Shown one piece after another: positions 23,888 through 37,555 of a stretch of 64,000 bases of DNA (position 1 is its first letter; the number at the start of each line of letters is the position of its first letter). The notes beneath the pieces were generated by a model, which saw only the letters and a program-made list of their open reading frames with translations, did no database searches and was not told the origin of the DNA. The stretch is from the NCBI GenBank assembly GCA_019055375.1, contig JAHQIW010006935.1, forward strand, positions 19,551 to 83,550, read 5' to 3'. The position numbers and the translations under genes are program-made. Source of the stretch: Parelaphostrongylus tenuis (Eukaryota > Nematoda > Chromadorea > Rhabditida > Metastrongylidae).

Positions 23888-26428
23888 ATTCACAGAAATC
23901 AGTACTTATTCCACAGTCAGTAGTCAATAAAGGCGCGTCAAGCTGTTTTTTGAGATAATCGTCGTATTGTTTGGTTCGGTTCGGTTATTCGATCTGTTTG
24001 AAGAAGAAAACTTCAAGTCGGAGAATGACAGACCTCAAAGGGCTTAATTTAGGCCAACAAGTTGGCTGGCGGATCTGCCGAAATCTATGTACGTAGTTGT
24101 GAAAGATCCAGTGGACTATGAGTATTACATTGTCCTTATAGAGTGGGCAAGTTAGAACGGCCTCGGAGTTTTCTGTATAGTAAACTGCAACTTATCGATT
24201 ATACTATTCAGTTATGTTGCTTACAACCGGTATTTATTTATCGTTGTTGTAATTCGTTCATGTTCCTCAATCTGAGTAAGTGGTAAATGCTCGAGCATAG
24301 CGCATCGCCATCACTCGAGAGAACAGGTTAGATTTCAAGCAAAGGTCAAGTACCAACTATGCTTGCTATCAGCGTCCTCAGCGTTCTATTATAGCATCAT
24401 TCACTCATAGACGAATACACATTAATTAATACCTTCTATCAAAGCTTGGAACTTGACTGGCTCAAAGCATTCTGTAAGACTATATTGAATTGTGAAGCAA
24501 GGCCTCAGAAGTAGTCGATTAGAAGGTATGGCTATATGCCGTGTTTACCAGCCGTATACTAGCGACTGAAAATTTATCTGGACCGCCACATCAAGTAATC
24601 TTTTCACTTTACGAGGAATGATATATTTTTGACGACGATAGTAATAGAGAAGACGATCAGCCGAATGGCATGTGGCACTGATGAGGCTTGCAAAAAGCCA
24701 AAACGTACGTCTACCACTCGAGATGCCATACCAGATCTCTTAAAAGAATTAAAACATTGTATAAAGCATATCAACTACTTTCTAGGCTATCTAATGCTGA
24801 GTCGGGATAACGGATGAAATGTCAGGTATGCAGCGTTGATTTACCTTTGGGGAAATCCTCATACACTTTACCCTCATGCGTGACATCGTAAACGTGATTG
24901 GGCGCTTGTTTGGGCTACACACTGACTTGGGCTAGCTATCGATTATGTACTCAGTCAGTGTTGTTATCATCTCTAACAAATCTGATACCATTCTGCCAAC
25001 CCTTAAAGGATAGTAGGTCTTGTTGCGCTATCAAATGAATAACCACATGCGTACTGCGTAGCATTTCGACCTCGTTTGTGCTTTTATTTATGATAGGGAA
25101 ATGATTCCGGTTATTATACTATTTTTTTCAGGATACCGACTATTCTCTTTCTCAGTTTTTCCGAACCAAGTTAGCTTTACAGTAAAATAATCTGTGTAGT
25201 ATAACCAGAATTGACTTAGAATAAGAAGTAGGAATGATATCGCTAGTTTAATCAACTTTTATAGAAGCATCAGTCGGTAGCTTAGCGTTTTTGTGAACAT
25301 GTTACGTCTTTTTATGTCTGATTTCTTTTATACAATCCATAAGCGGAATTGTACCAGAAATGACGGATTCTTTGTAGCTGACTTTCCTTACTTAAATTGC
25401 GATATATTTGTGTAGTACTTAGGGCTACTTAGGGCTTAGGGATAATTTAGGACTAGCTATGTTTTACCTTATTTACTACCTATTTTTTCATGGCAAACTC
25501 CGATTGTGAAATACAACTACAAGATTGCTACGAGTGAAATACAAGTACAAGATTGCTGAGAGAGAAGCAAACCGGAGCTCAGTTAGGCTTCCAGTCAATG
25601 ATAACCTATTCTAAAGTTTATGTATCATCCACCGCGCCACCGAAACCCTCGATTTGCTTTTTCCTCAGCCATATTTCTCTGCAGGTGCTACCAGCAATTA
25701 TCCAACATTGTGATTTCAATTTCCGCTTCACTTATCTGCGTTCAGTGCCGATTTGTGCACTCCAAATCATTCCTGTTGGCGGGTGATTTCTAGAAGCATT
25801 GATATTGCTACAACATGGTTGCGAGTAGGAAAAAGTAAAGGCGTCATTAGGTGTGATGAATAATACGGAGCCCTTGGAAGGTTAGTGATGGGTTCGTAAT
25901 TCAACCGCGGTTCCAAGTTCCGCTCGTATCTCAACATTTTTCTGATTCTGACGGGTTGAGTCTGTTCTTTAATAGGGTCAAAACTCATAGAAAGCTGTAG
26001 GAAAAAGTTGCAATAATCCTTTGTAATCTTATAATCTTGCAGTGACCTTTCATATGGCATGCAATAATTGTTAGCATGTTTTCTATCGCATCTCCATGTT
26101 TCGTGCCTGACACTCGTAATGCAGCCCTCCCTCAAATAGCTTTTTATACACTTTCAGATGGGCTTCTCTATCCCATGTACTTTTTGTTTGAATGCTTCAC
26201 TTTATTTCCCGCGGATTGCTCAATATATGATAATGTCGTGCGTTGATTATTTAATGGAAATGAGGGAGCGAGGAGCTGCTTGACTGAAAATTTTTCCACT
26301 AAATCACCAAATTTCTTTTTCTTTTAGATCTTCCATCAGTTACTCGTAAGTCTCCGGCTCAGTATGTGCAGTGTTTTACTCCACTAGGTTGAACTGAATT
26401 TAGACTTGACATCCAAAAGAATAAATAT

Positions 26429-26490
26429 GTACGCATAGTGAAGTGGTTCAAGTCCATTGCACATAGATCAGGGTCCAAGTTTTGCTCGTA
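26429..26490 (+). pseudogene. tRNA-like fragment
   Basis: CATAGTGAAGTGGTTCAAGTCC resembles an A box, and AGGGTCCAAGTTTT lies where a B box would be. Both are degenerate and the stems are not preserved. Probable SINE relic. Confidence 0.3.
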
Positions 26491-26924
26491 TCACAGTACC
26501 CATGTGGCTACTGCTTACATTCCAACAGCCTGCTGATAAGTGGTAGGCAATAAAAATAGAGCCGAAGTATTGTGAAATTAGTGTTTTGTCCTTATTTAAA
26601 ACATATTTTGTGAATGGAAATGTTTTATAGGCTATTGTTCTGGCTAGAGTTCAATAAACTCAGTTGAATTCCCACCATACAATTTCGCTGATATTGTAGA
26701 ACACCGAGTTTTCAGCTCACTAAACCAACATCTCCAACCACATTCACCATCATTTTTGTGAAGTTTCTTGCTTTTTAATTACATTAAAACCTGCTGTTAT
26801 TTTCCCTGTGTCGTAATAAGGTTTCGAATGCAGCAAATAAGGGAAATGGAGAAAAAAAACACTTCAAAAATCATTTGGATCGACAAATAACTTGGAATAA
26901 GAAATAGATGATGTAAATGTAAAC

Positions 26925-27095
26925 ATGGCTGGGGGACAGTGACCGAGTGACTAGTGATGGCTTGGCGCGCTCGACGATGGGTCAATCTCTGCCTCTCCAG
27001 CCTGGCAATCTTTGCGATGGCATAGAGATTTGCTCAACCAGTATTCTATGCCGTTCATGAAGAAGGCAAAGCTTGAATTTTTAGCGACGAACGCG
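26925..27095 (+). mobile_element. tRNA-derived SINE, divergent copy 5
   Basis: The head carries GTGACCGAGTGACTAGTGATGG, an A-box-like sequence, with GGGTCAATCTC in the B-box position. The body repeats landmarks of the other copies: CCAGCCTGGCAATC, then CTCAACCAGTATTCTATG, then a GAAGAAGGCAAAG end. It is more worn than the copies at 31.4, 33.4, 44.6 and 52.2 kb. Confidence 0.55.
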
Positions 27096-27268
27096 AGGAG
27101 GAGAAGTAAATGCCAGAAGTACTGGGGCCAACACAGTGATAAGACTGTGATACGGGTCCTACAAGACGATAAAGTGAAGGAAATATAAACATAAATTATC
27201 AGAAAAATTATTATGAAAATTTGAATACGCTCTTATTGTAACTAAAGAAAGAGAGAAAACAAAGCGGT

Positions 27269-27338
27269 GTCCTCGGTGTTGTAGCGGTAGCCCGAGCTCT
27301 CGGTTTGTGTGAAATGCGGGTTCAACTCACGGTAGAGG
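27269..27338 (+). pseudogene. tRNA-like pseudogene or SINE head
   Basis: TCCTCGGTGTTGTAGCGGTAG resembles a tRNA 5' half, and TGCGGGTTCAACTC is a good B box. The 3' end GGTAGAGG pairs only partly with the 5' TCCTC. A clean anticodon arm is not visible, so it is taken as a pseudogene. Confidence 0.45.
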
Positions 27339-28182
27339 TCGCGTTCTTGCTTACCATTCTATGGTTATATATGTTTCCATAGTAGCACTGCGATGAAGCA
27401 GAAATAGCAGAAAATGAAATCTCAAGAAAGGTCATTGAAATGCAGATACGAGTGTTTAATTTTTCAAAGCTGTTTCCGTTAAGTTAAATAAAAAAAAATG
27501 GACAGTTTTCAGAAGACGGTAAAGTTTCATTAAATTTGTCGAATCTAGACTTTGTTTATTATCTAGCTAGTTGGGAATAAATCTCATCTCTACTGCTTTA
27601 CTGCTACTTTGTGGCTTGGTTGCTCTTGGCTTCAAAGCGCAATATTCAATAGATGCACGTCCTCAGCAATCAAACAAAAGGTGAAAAATCGACATTCATT
27701 TTTTTCTCAATTAGCTGCTCTACTGAGGTACGAATCGCTTACTACCTGGAAAAGACTAAGCGAGATCTAGCAAATCTGTTTTTATTTTGAATGGATGGTG
27801 ATCTGTGGAGAAAATGTTACGCTTTTTTGTGGTTTTATGGAAAAAAGACTCTATCCATTTAGTTCGAATTGTTGCGCACTGTTCTGTAGTTCGTAAATTC
27901 TGAGTTATTGAACATAATTGTTGCTAATTTTCACTGCTTGGTTCAAATTTTTTACTTTTCCTGTCCACGGAGCAGGTAGTCATTTAGTCGTTAGGTGGCA
28001 ACAATTTCCGACTTAAATGTCACAGAGTGCAGCAAATGGCAGCTTGTGAAAGAGTTCAGAGATTTCAAATACTAAAGCTATCTTTTATCTGCGATGGCAA
28101 TGTTCTGATTTGTACCCACAGCTTGATAGCTATCCTTGTAGTTATCGTCTTCTGAAGATGATCACGTTATGTGATACGTCGG

Positions 28183-28550
28183 GGAAAAAGTTCTAAGAAG
28201 ATGCTAGTAATTTTTTTGTGTCGGCAATTTTTTGTGTTTTTGGGTTCATTTGGAAGCCCGTCTTCTCCAGCGTTGATTGATATATAATTTAGCTACTTAT
28301 TTCAAGATGGAGCTAACAAGCAAGCAAATTAGGTGATTGATGATGCACGAATGGTTGTTGGGTTCAAATGCAACGGTGGACGCATCAATCTGGCTTAGGG
28401 CGAAGACGCAGATGGCAAAAGTACGATGTACAAGCGGTACCAATCAACGCGGAAAAAGGCGGGTTTTCAAATGAGCCCAGAAGGACAAAAAATGGCCAAA
28501 ACTCAGAAAACTTACAAGCATTTCCTCAGAACTTTTTCGCCAACCTATTA
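28183..28550. mobile_element. Mariner-derived MITE
   Basis: Both ends carry the same inverted sequence of about 80 bp (GAAAAAGTTCTRAGRARATG inward, then the ATTTTTTGTG and GAGCCCATTTGAAA blocks). The left inner side keeps the start of a mariner transposase reading frame (ATGGAGCTAACAAGCAAGC onward), with an early stop, and nothing of the catalytic domain. It is the same family as the element at 39.6-40.1 kb and is clearly non-autonomous. Confidence 0.8.
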
Positions 28551-28612
28551 CGATTCATTACGAGAGAGATATGGTCAGAAGGAATGATTTAGCCCTTTTT
28601 TGAAACTGATAT

Positions 28613-28913
28613 ACTAGTGACTACGTAAGTTTTACCGGTCTTGCCCGCCTCATCAGAGCCATGTGCTCAGCACAAGCCAACCCTAATAATAGCAGGAAGG
28701 TCGAACGTGGATCGGTAAGAACAAAGTGAAGGTGATGTTATATGCTTTGTGAGAGCCGCGTAAGCCATCGACTCAGAATAGGTGAGAATGGCAAGATAAG
28801 TAATGTTTCACGTTGTTCATCAATCCACGTTCGATTTTCCAGCGATTGGTAGGTGGACTTGGGAGCATGTGGATCTGATGAGGCGGGCGAGTCCATCGCA
28901 CGTAAGCCACTAG
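28613..28913. mobile_element. Foldback MITE, about 300 bp
   Basis: The left end ACTAGTGACTACGT and the block TTGCCCGCCTCATCAGA are repeated inverted at the right end (CTGATGAGGCGGGC, then ACGTAAGCCACTAG). Inverted similarity runs for roughly 95 bp, to CGAACGTGGATCG on the left and AATCCACGTTCGA on the right. No coding content. Confidence 0.7.
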
Positions 28914-30807
28914 CGTACGAACCTCTCGAATGCTTAGAACACTCTCAAACTACTTGCAATTTTTGAGCGAGGTTTTAGAAGCACTTGCTCTGAAGGTGAT
29001 ATTAAGAGAAGTATCAGAGATATCATCAACATGCATGAGACTAGAAGCAGGAGGTCAGTGATCCAGTAGTTTTAGGTGATACCAAATATTGCGGTGTTTT
29101 CCATTTTCGGTTCCCTAAGCATTCCAGATGTATAAGACATCCAGAACATAGGCGTATGCTATGACTAAAATGTATTATAGTGTGCTTGCTAGATGCTCAC
29201 AGTTCATTATAACCCATAATTCGATCCCACCCATCAGCTTGGGAGCTTTCCGTCCATCTTCAATGGAATCTTGCTGTAGTGGTTGCAGTAGTGAATGCCC
29301 CGTCGAATGCTATGTGTTAGTATACCTGCCACGCGGATTAATTTATTAGGAATAATAGCCAGAATAAATCGATTAATAGAAAACAACCTAAATAAACAAT
29401 AATTACATATAATACATTCATATCCGCCAACCAATCCAATTGGCGGAGCAAAAGGGCATATTTCGCAATAGTCGTTGAATCAATACATCGTAGTGGCTCG
29501 AGTAGTAGCTATTTCGTAACATGAGTAGTATGTCAGCGTGGGTCGAATACATGAGGACAAAGAGCGAGAGTTGACCATATTCAACTTAGAAGGTTTGCAA
29601 ACGTCAATCAGGAGACGGGGGAACCAGGGAGGCTATCGTGGTCGCCTCGGAATTACGAAACCCCAGGGCGGTATGTCGGGTCGACGAAGTGTGAGTGTCA
29701 TAGTCGTCATAAGTCATAAATTCTCACACTGTATGTTCGAGATCGTCTTACGAGCCCGCTACCCATTCCTAGGGGTGAGTCGCCCACGACCCCCACCACT
29801 GGGCACGTCTCCGTGACCTGGGTTTGCAATCACAGTGTTTAGTGCATCATCGGGCAATCACTCAGAAAGTAGAAGGTGGTGAACATAATTACATCTTGTG
29901 GACAAAGTCAGCAGACGACAACTGAACTGGGCCACATCGAGTCATAAACAATAATTGTAGGCGATCGGTATGCTAAAGGGAGAAGGAAACAAAACGAAGA
30001 CGAAACGTAACCCGGCGGCCGCACGGACCAGTTGAAGGCGCTCGACTCTTGTCGTCGGCGGCCCATGGATTGCGAAACTCCAGTCCATGCTGCGCACCAG
30101 TCCTCCCATAGCACAACGCCGCCCCTCGCATCCAACTTTATCTTAACAATCGAACTCGTTATGTTATCACTAAAATGATGAAGATAATGTAAAAATAGCA
30201 ATGAATGTTGCATGAGTTGCTATACTTGCTACCTGGCTTTTCTGGCAATGTAAAAACTCACCTGATACTTCAGATTCCCACTACCGATTGTTGTAAAAGC
30301 CAAGAGAATTTTAATCACTTCTGCGATGCTTAGTAGAGCAGATTATTATCCATTTCTCAATAATTCGTAACTAAAAGCTGTGAATATCAATGTGGCTCTA
30401 ATTAGAATGTTTCATGCTCAGCACTTGCAACAGTAGTAAGCTCTCCCAAGCACTAGATCTCCAATATTCTTCTAAAACATACTCGTATATGGAGGGAAAA
30501 ATCGTCGCAAAACAGAAGAAGTGCCTTTTGCCAATTCTTGTATAAGTACTGATCATATTTTTACTAAAACACAAGCCTTTTAGCGCCACCTATGACATCA
30601 CCTTCGTTACTAAAAGTGACGTGTTTTGGCTTCATGCTTGCCAACATGCACCATAAGCCAAAATGCCACCATTGTTATAGACTAACAAATCAACTGAAAC
30701 CTCAACAGAACTCTGTTGATGACCTCACAATCCTCTCGATTACGCTTCAGTTTGTTATCTGAAAAATTTGTGTCACATCTATTCCTCCATCGCATTTGAA
30801 AAGAAAA

Positions 30808-30840
30808 AAGTTGAAGCTAAACCCAACTTCAACTTCTTAA
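30808..30840. repeat. Short perfect hairpin
   Basis: AAGTTGAAG and CTTCAACTT flank a loop of about 10 nt. The stem is about 9 bp. Confidence 0.6.
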
Positions 30841-30912
30841 CATAGATTCCGGCTGTAGAATAATCCTTACTGGGGTTAAAAAGTCTAGAAGAAATTTTTA
30901 TAAAATCTCAAA

Positions 30913-30957
30913 ATACAGTAGATAAACGACCATGAGAATTTGGATGTTTATCTACTG
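30913..30957. repeat. Short perfect hairpin, 13-bp arms
   Basis: ACAGTAGATAAAC and GTTTATCTACTGT flank a loop of about 18 nt. The stem is too short for a typical pre-miRNA. It could be a tiny foldback relic or an RNA hairpin. Confidence 0.6.
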
Positions 30958-31412
30958 TTCTATCCAGATGTGTGCCCTGCTGAAAACGATTTGTATATCA
31001 CGCAATCCTGTATGCAAACGTTATCAAGTGCAAAATGTCATTGCCATGGGTGAAGATTTTTATAGGGAAAGAAAATAATGAGAAATGAGTCTGTCTCTGC
31101 TGAGATGAGTTCGAGTATTCAAGTAATTTATAGGAAATTACGGACAATCCAGAAACGCTTGCCGTTTTGAGAGTGGTATAAAAGTGTTGAAACGTTCGAC
31201 TCAGATTATGAAAGATACGTCACACATTCAACTCCATTTGTAGAATCGTGGTGATGACTAAATGTATACATAAACATTGCATTGGTATGCGTGGGTCTAT
31301 CGATGTTCAAATTAGTGTGTTTACAAGGCCGGCATCAATTTTTTCACTTCTGAGAAATAGAAGGCTTGGTTTGCTGTCGAGTCAACGATTACATGAGTGT
31401 GTGCGTTTATAC

Positions 31413-31444
<32 letters not shown>
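31413..31444. repeat. TA microsatellite at the left edge of palindrome LIR-B
   Basis: About 14 TA units end exactly where the SINE head begins. Confidence 0.9.
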
Positions 31445-31445
<1 letters not shown>

Positions 31446-31675
31446 GGCGGCGTGGCCGAGTGGTTGTGATGCTCGTTGAGGCGCGTGTGGAGTCGAGCTC
31501 CACCTCCCTACACTTTCCGGCATTGAACAAGAACGCCTTATGGAACGCCACAGCCAGGCTATCCTTGAGACTGCAAGGAAACTTGCTCGACCATTGCTCT
31601 ACGTCATTCAAGAGGGCGACGAAAAAACGAATCAAGTGCTTGTTCCTTGGAGTTCCGAGGTAAGCCTAGCCGGGC
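31441..31675 (+). mobile_element. tRNA-derived SINE, copy 1
   Basis: It starts GGGGCGGCGTGGCCGAGTGG, a class-II-like (Leu/Ser type) tRNA A box, with a B-box-like GGAGTCGAGCTCC about 30 nt later. The shared body follows: CACTTTCCGGCATTGAACAA, GGAACGCCACAGCCAGGCTA, then GACGAAAAAACGAATC. Similarity to the other copies stops near 31675, where unrelated DNA begins, so the 3' tail is missing. Confidence 0.8.
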
Positions 31676-33239
31676 TTCCTTAGATTGTCACCACATAAGA
31701 ACAGTCACCAGCTCACTTTGCGACTAGTGGCTGCTAAGACGGCGCTCATTCTTGGTATGGTTTTACTCTTAGCTGAACTTTATGGGGGGAAAACGTCTGT
31801 CCCCCTCTTAGCTTAGAGGGAAGTGCTGGAGGGTTAAACCCACTGCTGACTTCGCAATTCGACTCTCAGGAACACCTTCTAACCACCAATTGGGAAGATA
31901 TATAAATATTTGTACTTATGCACATGTATATATGTTCCATATATCAATACTCTTTTTTGGCACTTTTCTGCTATCTGCTCGCAATTTCGACTCCGTGTAA
32001 AAAGCGTATTTCTTGGCACTTTTCTATGTACAAGTAGTCGTTCGATAGAGCAAATCAAAATAATTTGAATTATATGGCTATTTTCAAAAAAGGCATTCTC
32101 ATTGCGCTAAAAAGCGAAAATAAAATTCTGTTTCTCATTAAAAGATTTTTCGCTGAACAAAGCTTTTTCTTCGGAGTATTATTAATCAATCGATAGATCA
32201 CAGCTTAAGGATTCCAATAATCTATTTAGCTTTCATAAAAAACTTGGTATTATGCGGTAACAGCCAAGAGAAGATTCGGTTTTGCAAAAAATGGATCTCT
32301 ACACTAACCTCTCTTCACATCGATACAATGGAAAAAACGTACTTCTCGATCGTTTTCAATGTTCAAATAATCAATATTTAGCCTAAATTAGAAGAATTGT
32401 AATGGTATATTTCACTTTCGAAAAGCCCTTGTTATCGCGCTGACAGAGCAACGATATTGATTTGTTCCTCATTCGGAGATTTCTAGCTGATCAGTGTTTA
32501 TCTTTCATGGAATCAAAAACTAAGCGATAGATCAAATTTCAGAAATTTCGATAATGTTTCTGGTTTCTTAAACGGACTTTTTAGTGCTTCATAAGAACCA
32601 AAAAATTGGGTTTCGAACTCAAAACTATTTTCCACTTTTGCCAAACCTAATCTAAATCATAAGAATTCTTTGATCCTGATTTTTCGATTTGTTACCGATA
32701 CTCCAAAGGGGAAGCTTTGATCAGCGAGAAATCTTTGAACGAGAAGCAAAAATTTGTTTTTGCTCTTTCAGCACGACAAAAAGGTTTTTTGAACAAGAAG
32801 TACAGCAGGAAATTCTCATGATTTGTACTATCGAATGGCTACTTGAACATTGAGAATAACCAAAAAATACATTTTTTCCAAGGTATCGAAGTGACAAGGG
32901 CAGAATAGAAGTGATCAAACCACTCTTTCTTGGCACTTACAGCGTAATGTGTCGTCGATTCTGAAAGCCATCTAAACCACTAGAATTCTTAAGATTTGAT
33001 CTATCGATTGATCACTAAAACTCCGAAGGAAATTGTTTGCTCAGCGAGAAATCTTCGAATGAGAAACAAATTATTATTTTTGTTCTTTCAATGCAATAAC
33101 AAGGCTTTTTCAAAGCTGGTATACACCGTTCAAATTTTTGTGGTTTAAGTTATCGAATGTTTATTCAGTCGTCAAAAGCGAGCGCAAAGTAAGCTTATCT
33201 ATCAGGGTCGAGTTGCCGAGCAGATAAAGGAAAAGTACC

Positions 33240-34702
<1,463 letters not shown>

Positions 34703-36068
34703 ATCGCGGTTTTTTCTGACTAGAAGGAACAAATTGAAAAATCGATCTCATTCGCTTGAGGAAGAACTTTTCACACGACATCTTAGTAACCATTTGAAAG
34801 CTGAGAGTAGAGCCTCAGCCTCACATCGTCGGTTTTTCAAAAATACTCCTATGTACGCTCCAACATTCAAAATAAAATCATGCTCCATAAAATCACGTGT
34901 ATTTTCTCCTATCTCGCTATATATTTCGTTGGGACGAAACTTCTTCCTCAGAGTGCTAGAACTCAAACTTTAGCACAAGCCTGATAATTTGTTTTTGAGC
35001 CACGCATCTTTATGGCCTGTTAAATGGGCTGACTTATAGAGCCCGATACACGTGTTTTCGATCTTGCGATCTCGTCAATCGGGCAGTTACCCTTTCGTCT
35101 TTTTTTGCCAATCCTGTATAGGTGCTCCAGTCCCCATACTTAGTGTTAGCGACGACGAACATTTTACTCTCTATGTCCAGTGAAATCACCACTGAACACA
35201 GAGTGTTGTGCACTAGACTCGACTAAAAGAAATGATATATCACGTATACTAGCCAAGAGCAATCGAGTGTACAACACTTTGTGTTCGATGGTAATTTCAG
35301 TAAACATAGAGTGTGAGTGTTCGTCATCGGTAACTCTTAGAGTAGGGACTGGAGCACCCACACAGGAATGGCAAAAAAAGACGAAAGGGCAAGTGCCCGA
35401 CTGACGAGATTGCAAGATCGAAACACGCGCATTGGGCTCTATAAGTCCAGTCCCATTTAACAGACCAGTGACATGCGTGGCTCAATAACAATTATCAGGC
35501 ATATTGAAATTTGAGCTCTGGTCTTAAGAAAACACTCGAAACGGAAAGACATAGCGTAAGCTCAAAAAACTCAAAAATGTTTCCACTTTGTATGAAAAAA
35601 GCTCTTTTTATCTTTCGATCTCTCCTTAGTCTCTTGATTTGTGCTTTGAACCTGGCTGGACAGAGCTCTTTCTATAGACTATAGTAATTACTTAATAGCG
35701 CAATGTTTTATGAATCTAGCCATGAGCTTAGTTTTTGGAAATACGGTTTTACCAGGGAAAATGAGATCGAGTCTTACATTTTTTATAAAGCTATTTACAG
35801 GACTCTTCGACAAGATAGTGGCCGTGTCAGGGGCATGGCAAGGACGAGGCGAGACGGGACGATCACTATTTTGTTATTCAATTGGAATTTTTTCACCGTT
35901 CCGAAAATACTCCAGATAAAACGACTGACTAAGACGCTACCAAAATTCCTCTGCGCAATGATATGCTCTACGGCGTCCAGCGAATCAAACGCGTGGTAAA
36001 AATGATAGCAAAAGACGAGTGTGAAACATGATTTTTGGTCTGGGGTGCTACAAAATTATAGAAAGATG
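34703..36068 (-). mobile_element. Family R element, copy 1 (truncated, with nested foldback MITE)
   Basis: It starts with the R terminal repeat (AAAAATCGATCTCATTCGCT) and carries the inverse of copy 2 in order. It includes the block around ACTCGTCTTTTGC (reverse) and the GAGCTCTTTCTATAGACTAT junction. The end corresponding to 37560-37690 is missing. Without the nested MITE it is about 795 bp. No transposase is encoded; frames are short and broken. Confidence 0.7.
34980..35550. mobile_element. Foldback MITE (571 bp), copy 1
   Basis: Both halves are inverted copies: GAGCCACGCATCTTTATGG at the left returns as CATGCGTGGCTC at the right, and GGGCTGACTTATAGAGCCC, ATCGGGCAGTTACC and TTAGCGACGACGAAC blocks also pair. 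The flanks TTAGCACAAG and ATAGCGTAAG look like a diverged target duplication of about 10 bp. Long target duplications with palindromic bodies suggest a MULE-type foldback, but no transposase is present to confirm it. Confidence 0.8.
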
Positions 36069-37555
36069 CAAGCTAAAGTGCAAGTGTAACTCCAGCTCTG
36101 TCGAACTTTGTGATTCTTCCTTAATACTGACATATTATGTGCTTGGTCTTGTCATATTATCAGCAGAGTATTGGCAGACTAATCGCACGATTCGCTGGTG
36201 CCCTTGAAGAACTGGATGCGAAAGGTATCGAATTCACCTTCATACTGCAGGCACTCAAGCGAAAACTTAAGACGGATTATCTAAATGTTTTTAAGATAGT
36301 TTTTTTGTATATTGAGTACTTTGGCTAATTCAGAGTAGACTATTGACGGAAATTTTTCTATCGGGTGTTACACTCTTCTTCATGACAATGGGCTAATAAA
36401 AGTTTTGGCGAGGACGACAAAAAGGTTTCGAGTGGGAAGTGTAGGTGAGACTTCTTTTGTTTTGCTTATTCTCTTCAGACGACGAATATCCCGTCACAGG
36501 GTGACGCTCATAGCAGCCTCTTCTTCCAGCTGCAACTACAAGATGATAGGAAATATTTTTGCTACACATCGTAATTCCGTAGATAAAATTGAATGCTAAC
36601 TTTGTTCGGCAGACATCCGTATATAGGAATTATTAGCATCATTATCGACTAATGAGTAGAGGTACCTGTAAAATACTTATATTATATACAAGTAAACTCT
36701 CGGCGTTAATCAATCCTGAGGATGCCATGCATTCGACTTAATATATCTTTGAGGTGTTGATACATAGTTACTACGCGTGGCCTCCGCTGAACCGAGTCAG
36801 TGCTGCTTATCCTCCCAGACAAGTCTGAGACTGTCTGGACCATTTACCGACCCCGTAGGGATGGATGGCTTGGTAGCCTGAGCGCGAGATCGAACGTGCC
36901 TCGTGTGACGCAGGGCCTCTACCACTGCGCCACATGCGCCTGTATTATATATATTTTATATATGTATATATTCCCTTCCGTACAGCGCCATTTCGACTGA
37001 CGGGCGGCTAGGACGGCTATGAAGAGAGGTTGCCAGCGTCCTCTCTAGACTAATGTGATGGTTCCCTAATGAATTTCATATTTTCTTCGTCATCAGATAG
37101 GATTAATGTGTTCAAGAAATGGTCAAGTATGATAGAACAGACCTCATCGAGATAATTTTTATTAGAAAAAAAACGTAATTGCTCCATTTTTGATTCCACA
37201 CTTCAAAGAGGAATACATCAAGTTTTCACGCGAAAGTCAATATTTAGAACCTTTATTGAACATTTCTATGATATTTCACTCATAATTGACACACATGATC
37301 ATCTTATATTCAGTCAATATTGATGTACATAGAATTCACCACACTGGGAGAAATTTGGATAACAATGCATAGTTTGCCAAAAATAGTGCCGCTTATTGCG
37401 TGAAAATCCGACTACATCGATAATTTCCAATACTTTTTTAGTTATCAGTGCACTCCAGATATCCATTTCTCATATCAATGCGTAATTTTGTTCGAATTCT
37501 TCATTCATAGCTATGGTATACGGTGAAAATGTAGAGATATATCAGTTCCGATTCT
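36069..37555. other. Spacer between opposed R elements
   Basis: About 1.5 kb with no supported gene. It contains a tRNA-like head at 36.87-36.94 kb (minus). Confidence 0.45.
36872..36941 (-). pseudogene. tRNA-like pseudogene or SINE head
   Basis: The minus strand reads ATGTGGCGCAGTGGTAGAGG, a textbook A box, then GCACGTTCGATCTCGCG as B box. Spacing is tRNA-like, but the outer stems are not convincing. A different tRNA parent from the SINE family at 31-52 kb. Confidence 0.5.

Larger units (their letters stand above)
23376..26920. other. Non-coding stretch
   Basis: No gene is supported on either strand. It holds a TA microsatellite at about 23840-23886 and a tRNA-like fragment at 26.43 kb. 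The longest open frame, 122 codons on the minus strand at 25767-26135, shows no domain, signal or exon context. Confidence 0.5.
28914..31412. other. Non-coding stretch with GC-rich islands
   Basis: No gene is supported. GC-rich patches at about 29590-29830 and 29995-30130 differ from the surroundings and carry open frames on both strands, none with a recognisable domain. They may be worn mobile-element pieces. Two short perfect hairpins near 30.8-30.95 kb are listed separately. Confidence 0.45.

Noticed and set aside
25767..26135. 122-codon minus-strand frame
   Set aside because: No domain, no splice context and no repeated copy to compare; probably chance.
29538..30213. GC-rich frames on both strands suspected to be a retrotransposon or structural RNA
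   Set aside because: No reverse-transcriptase motif, and no resemblance to 5S, U snRNA or spliced-leader RNA that I could recognise.
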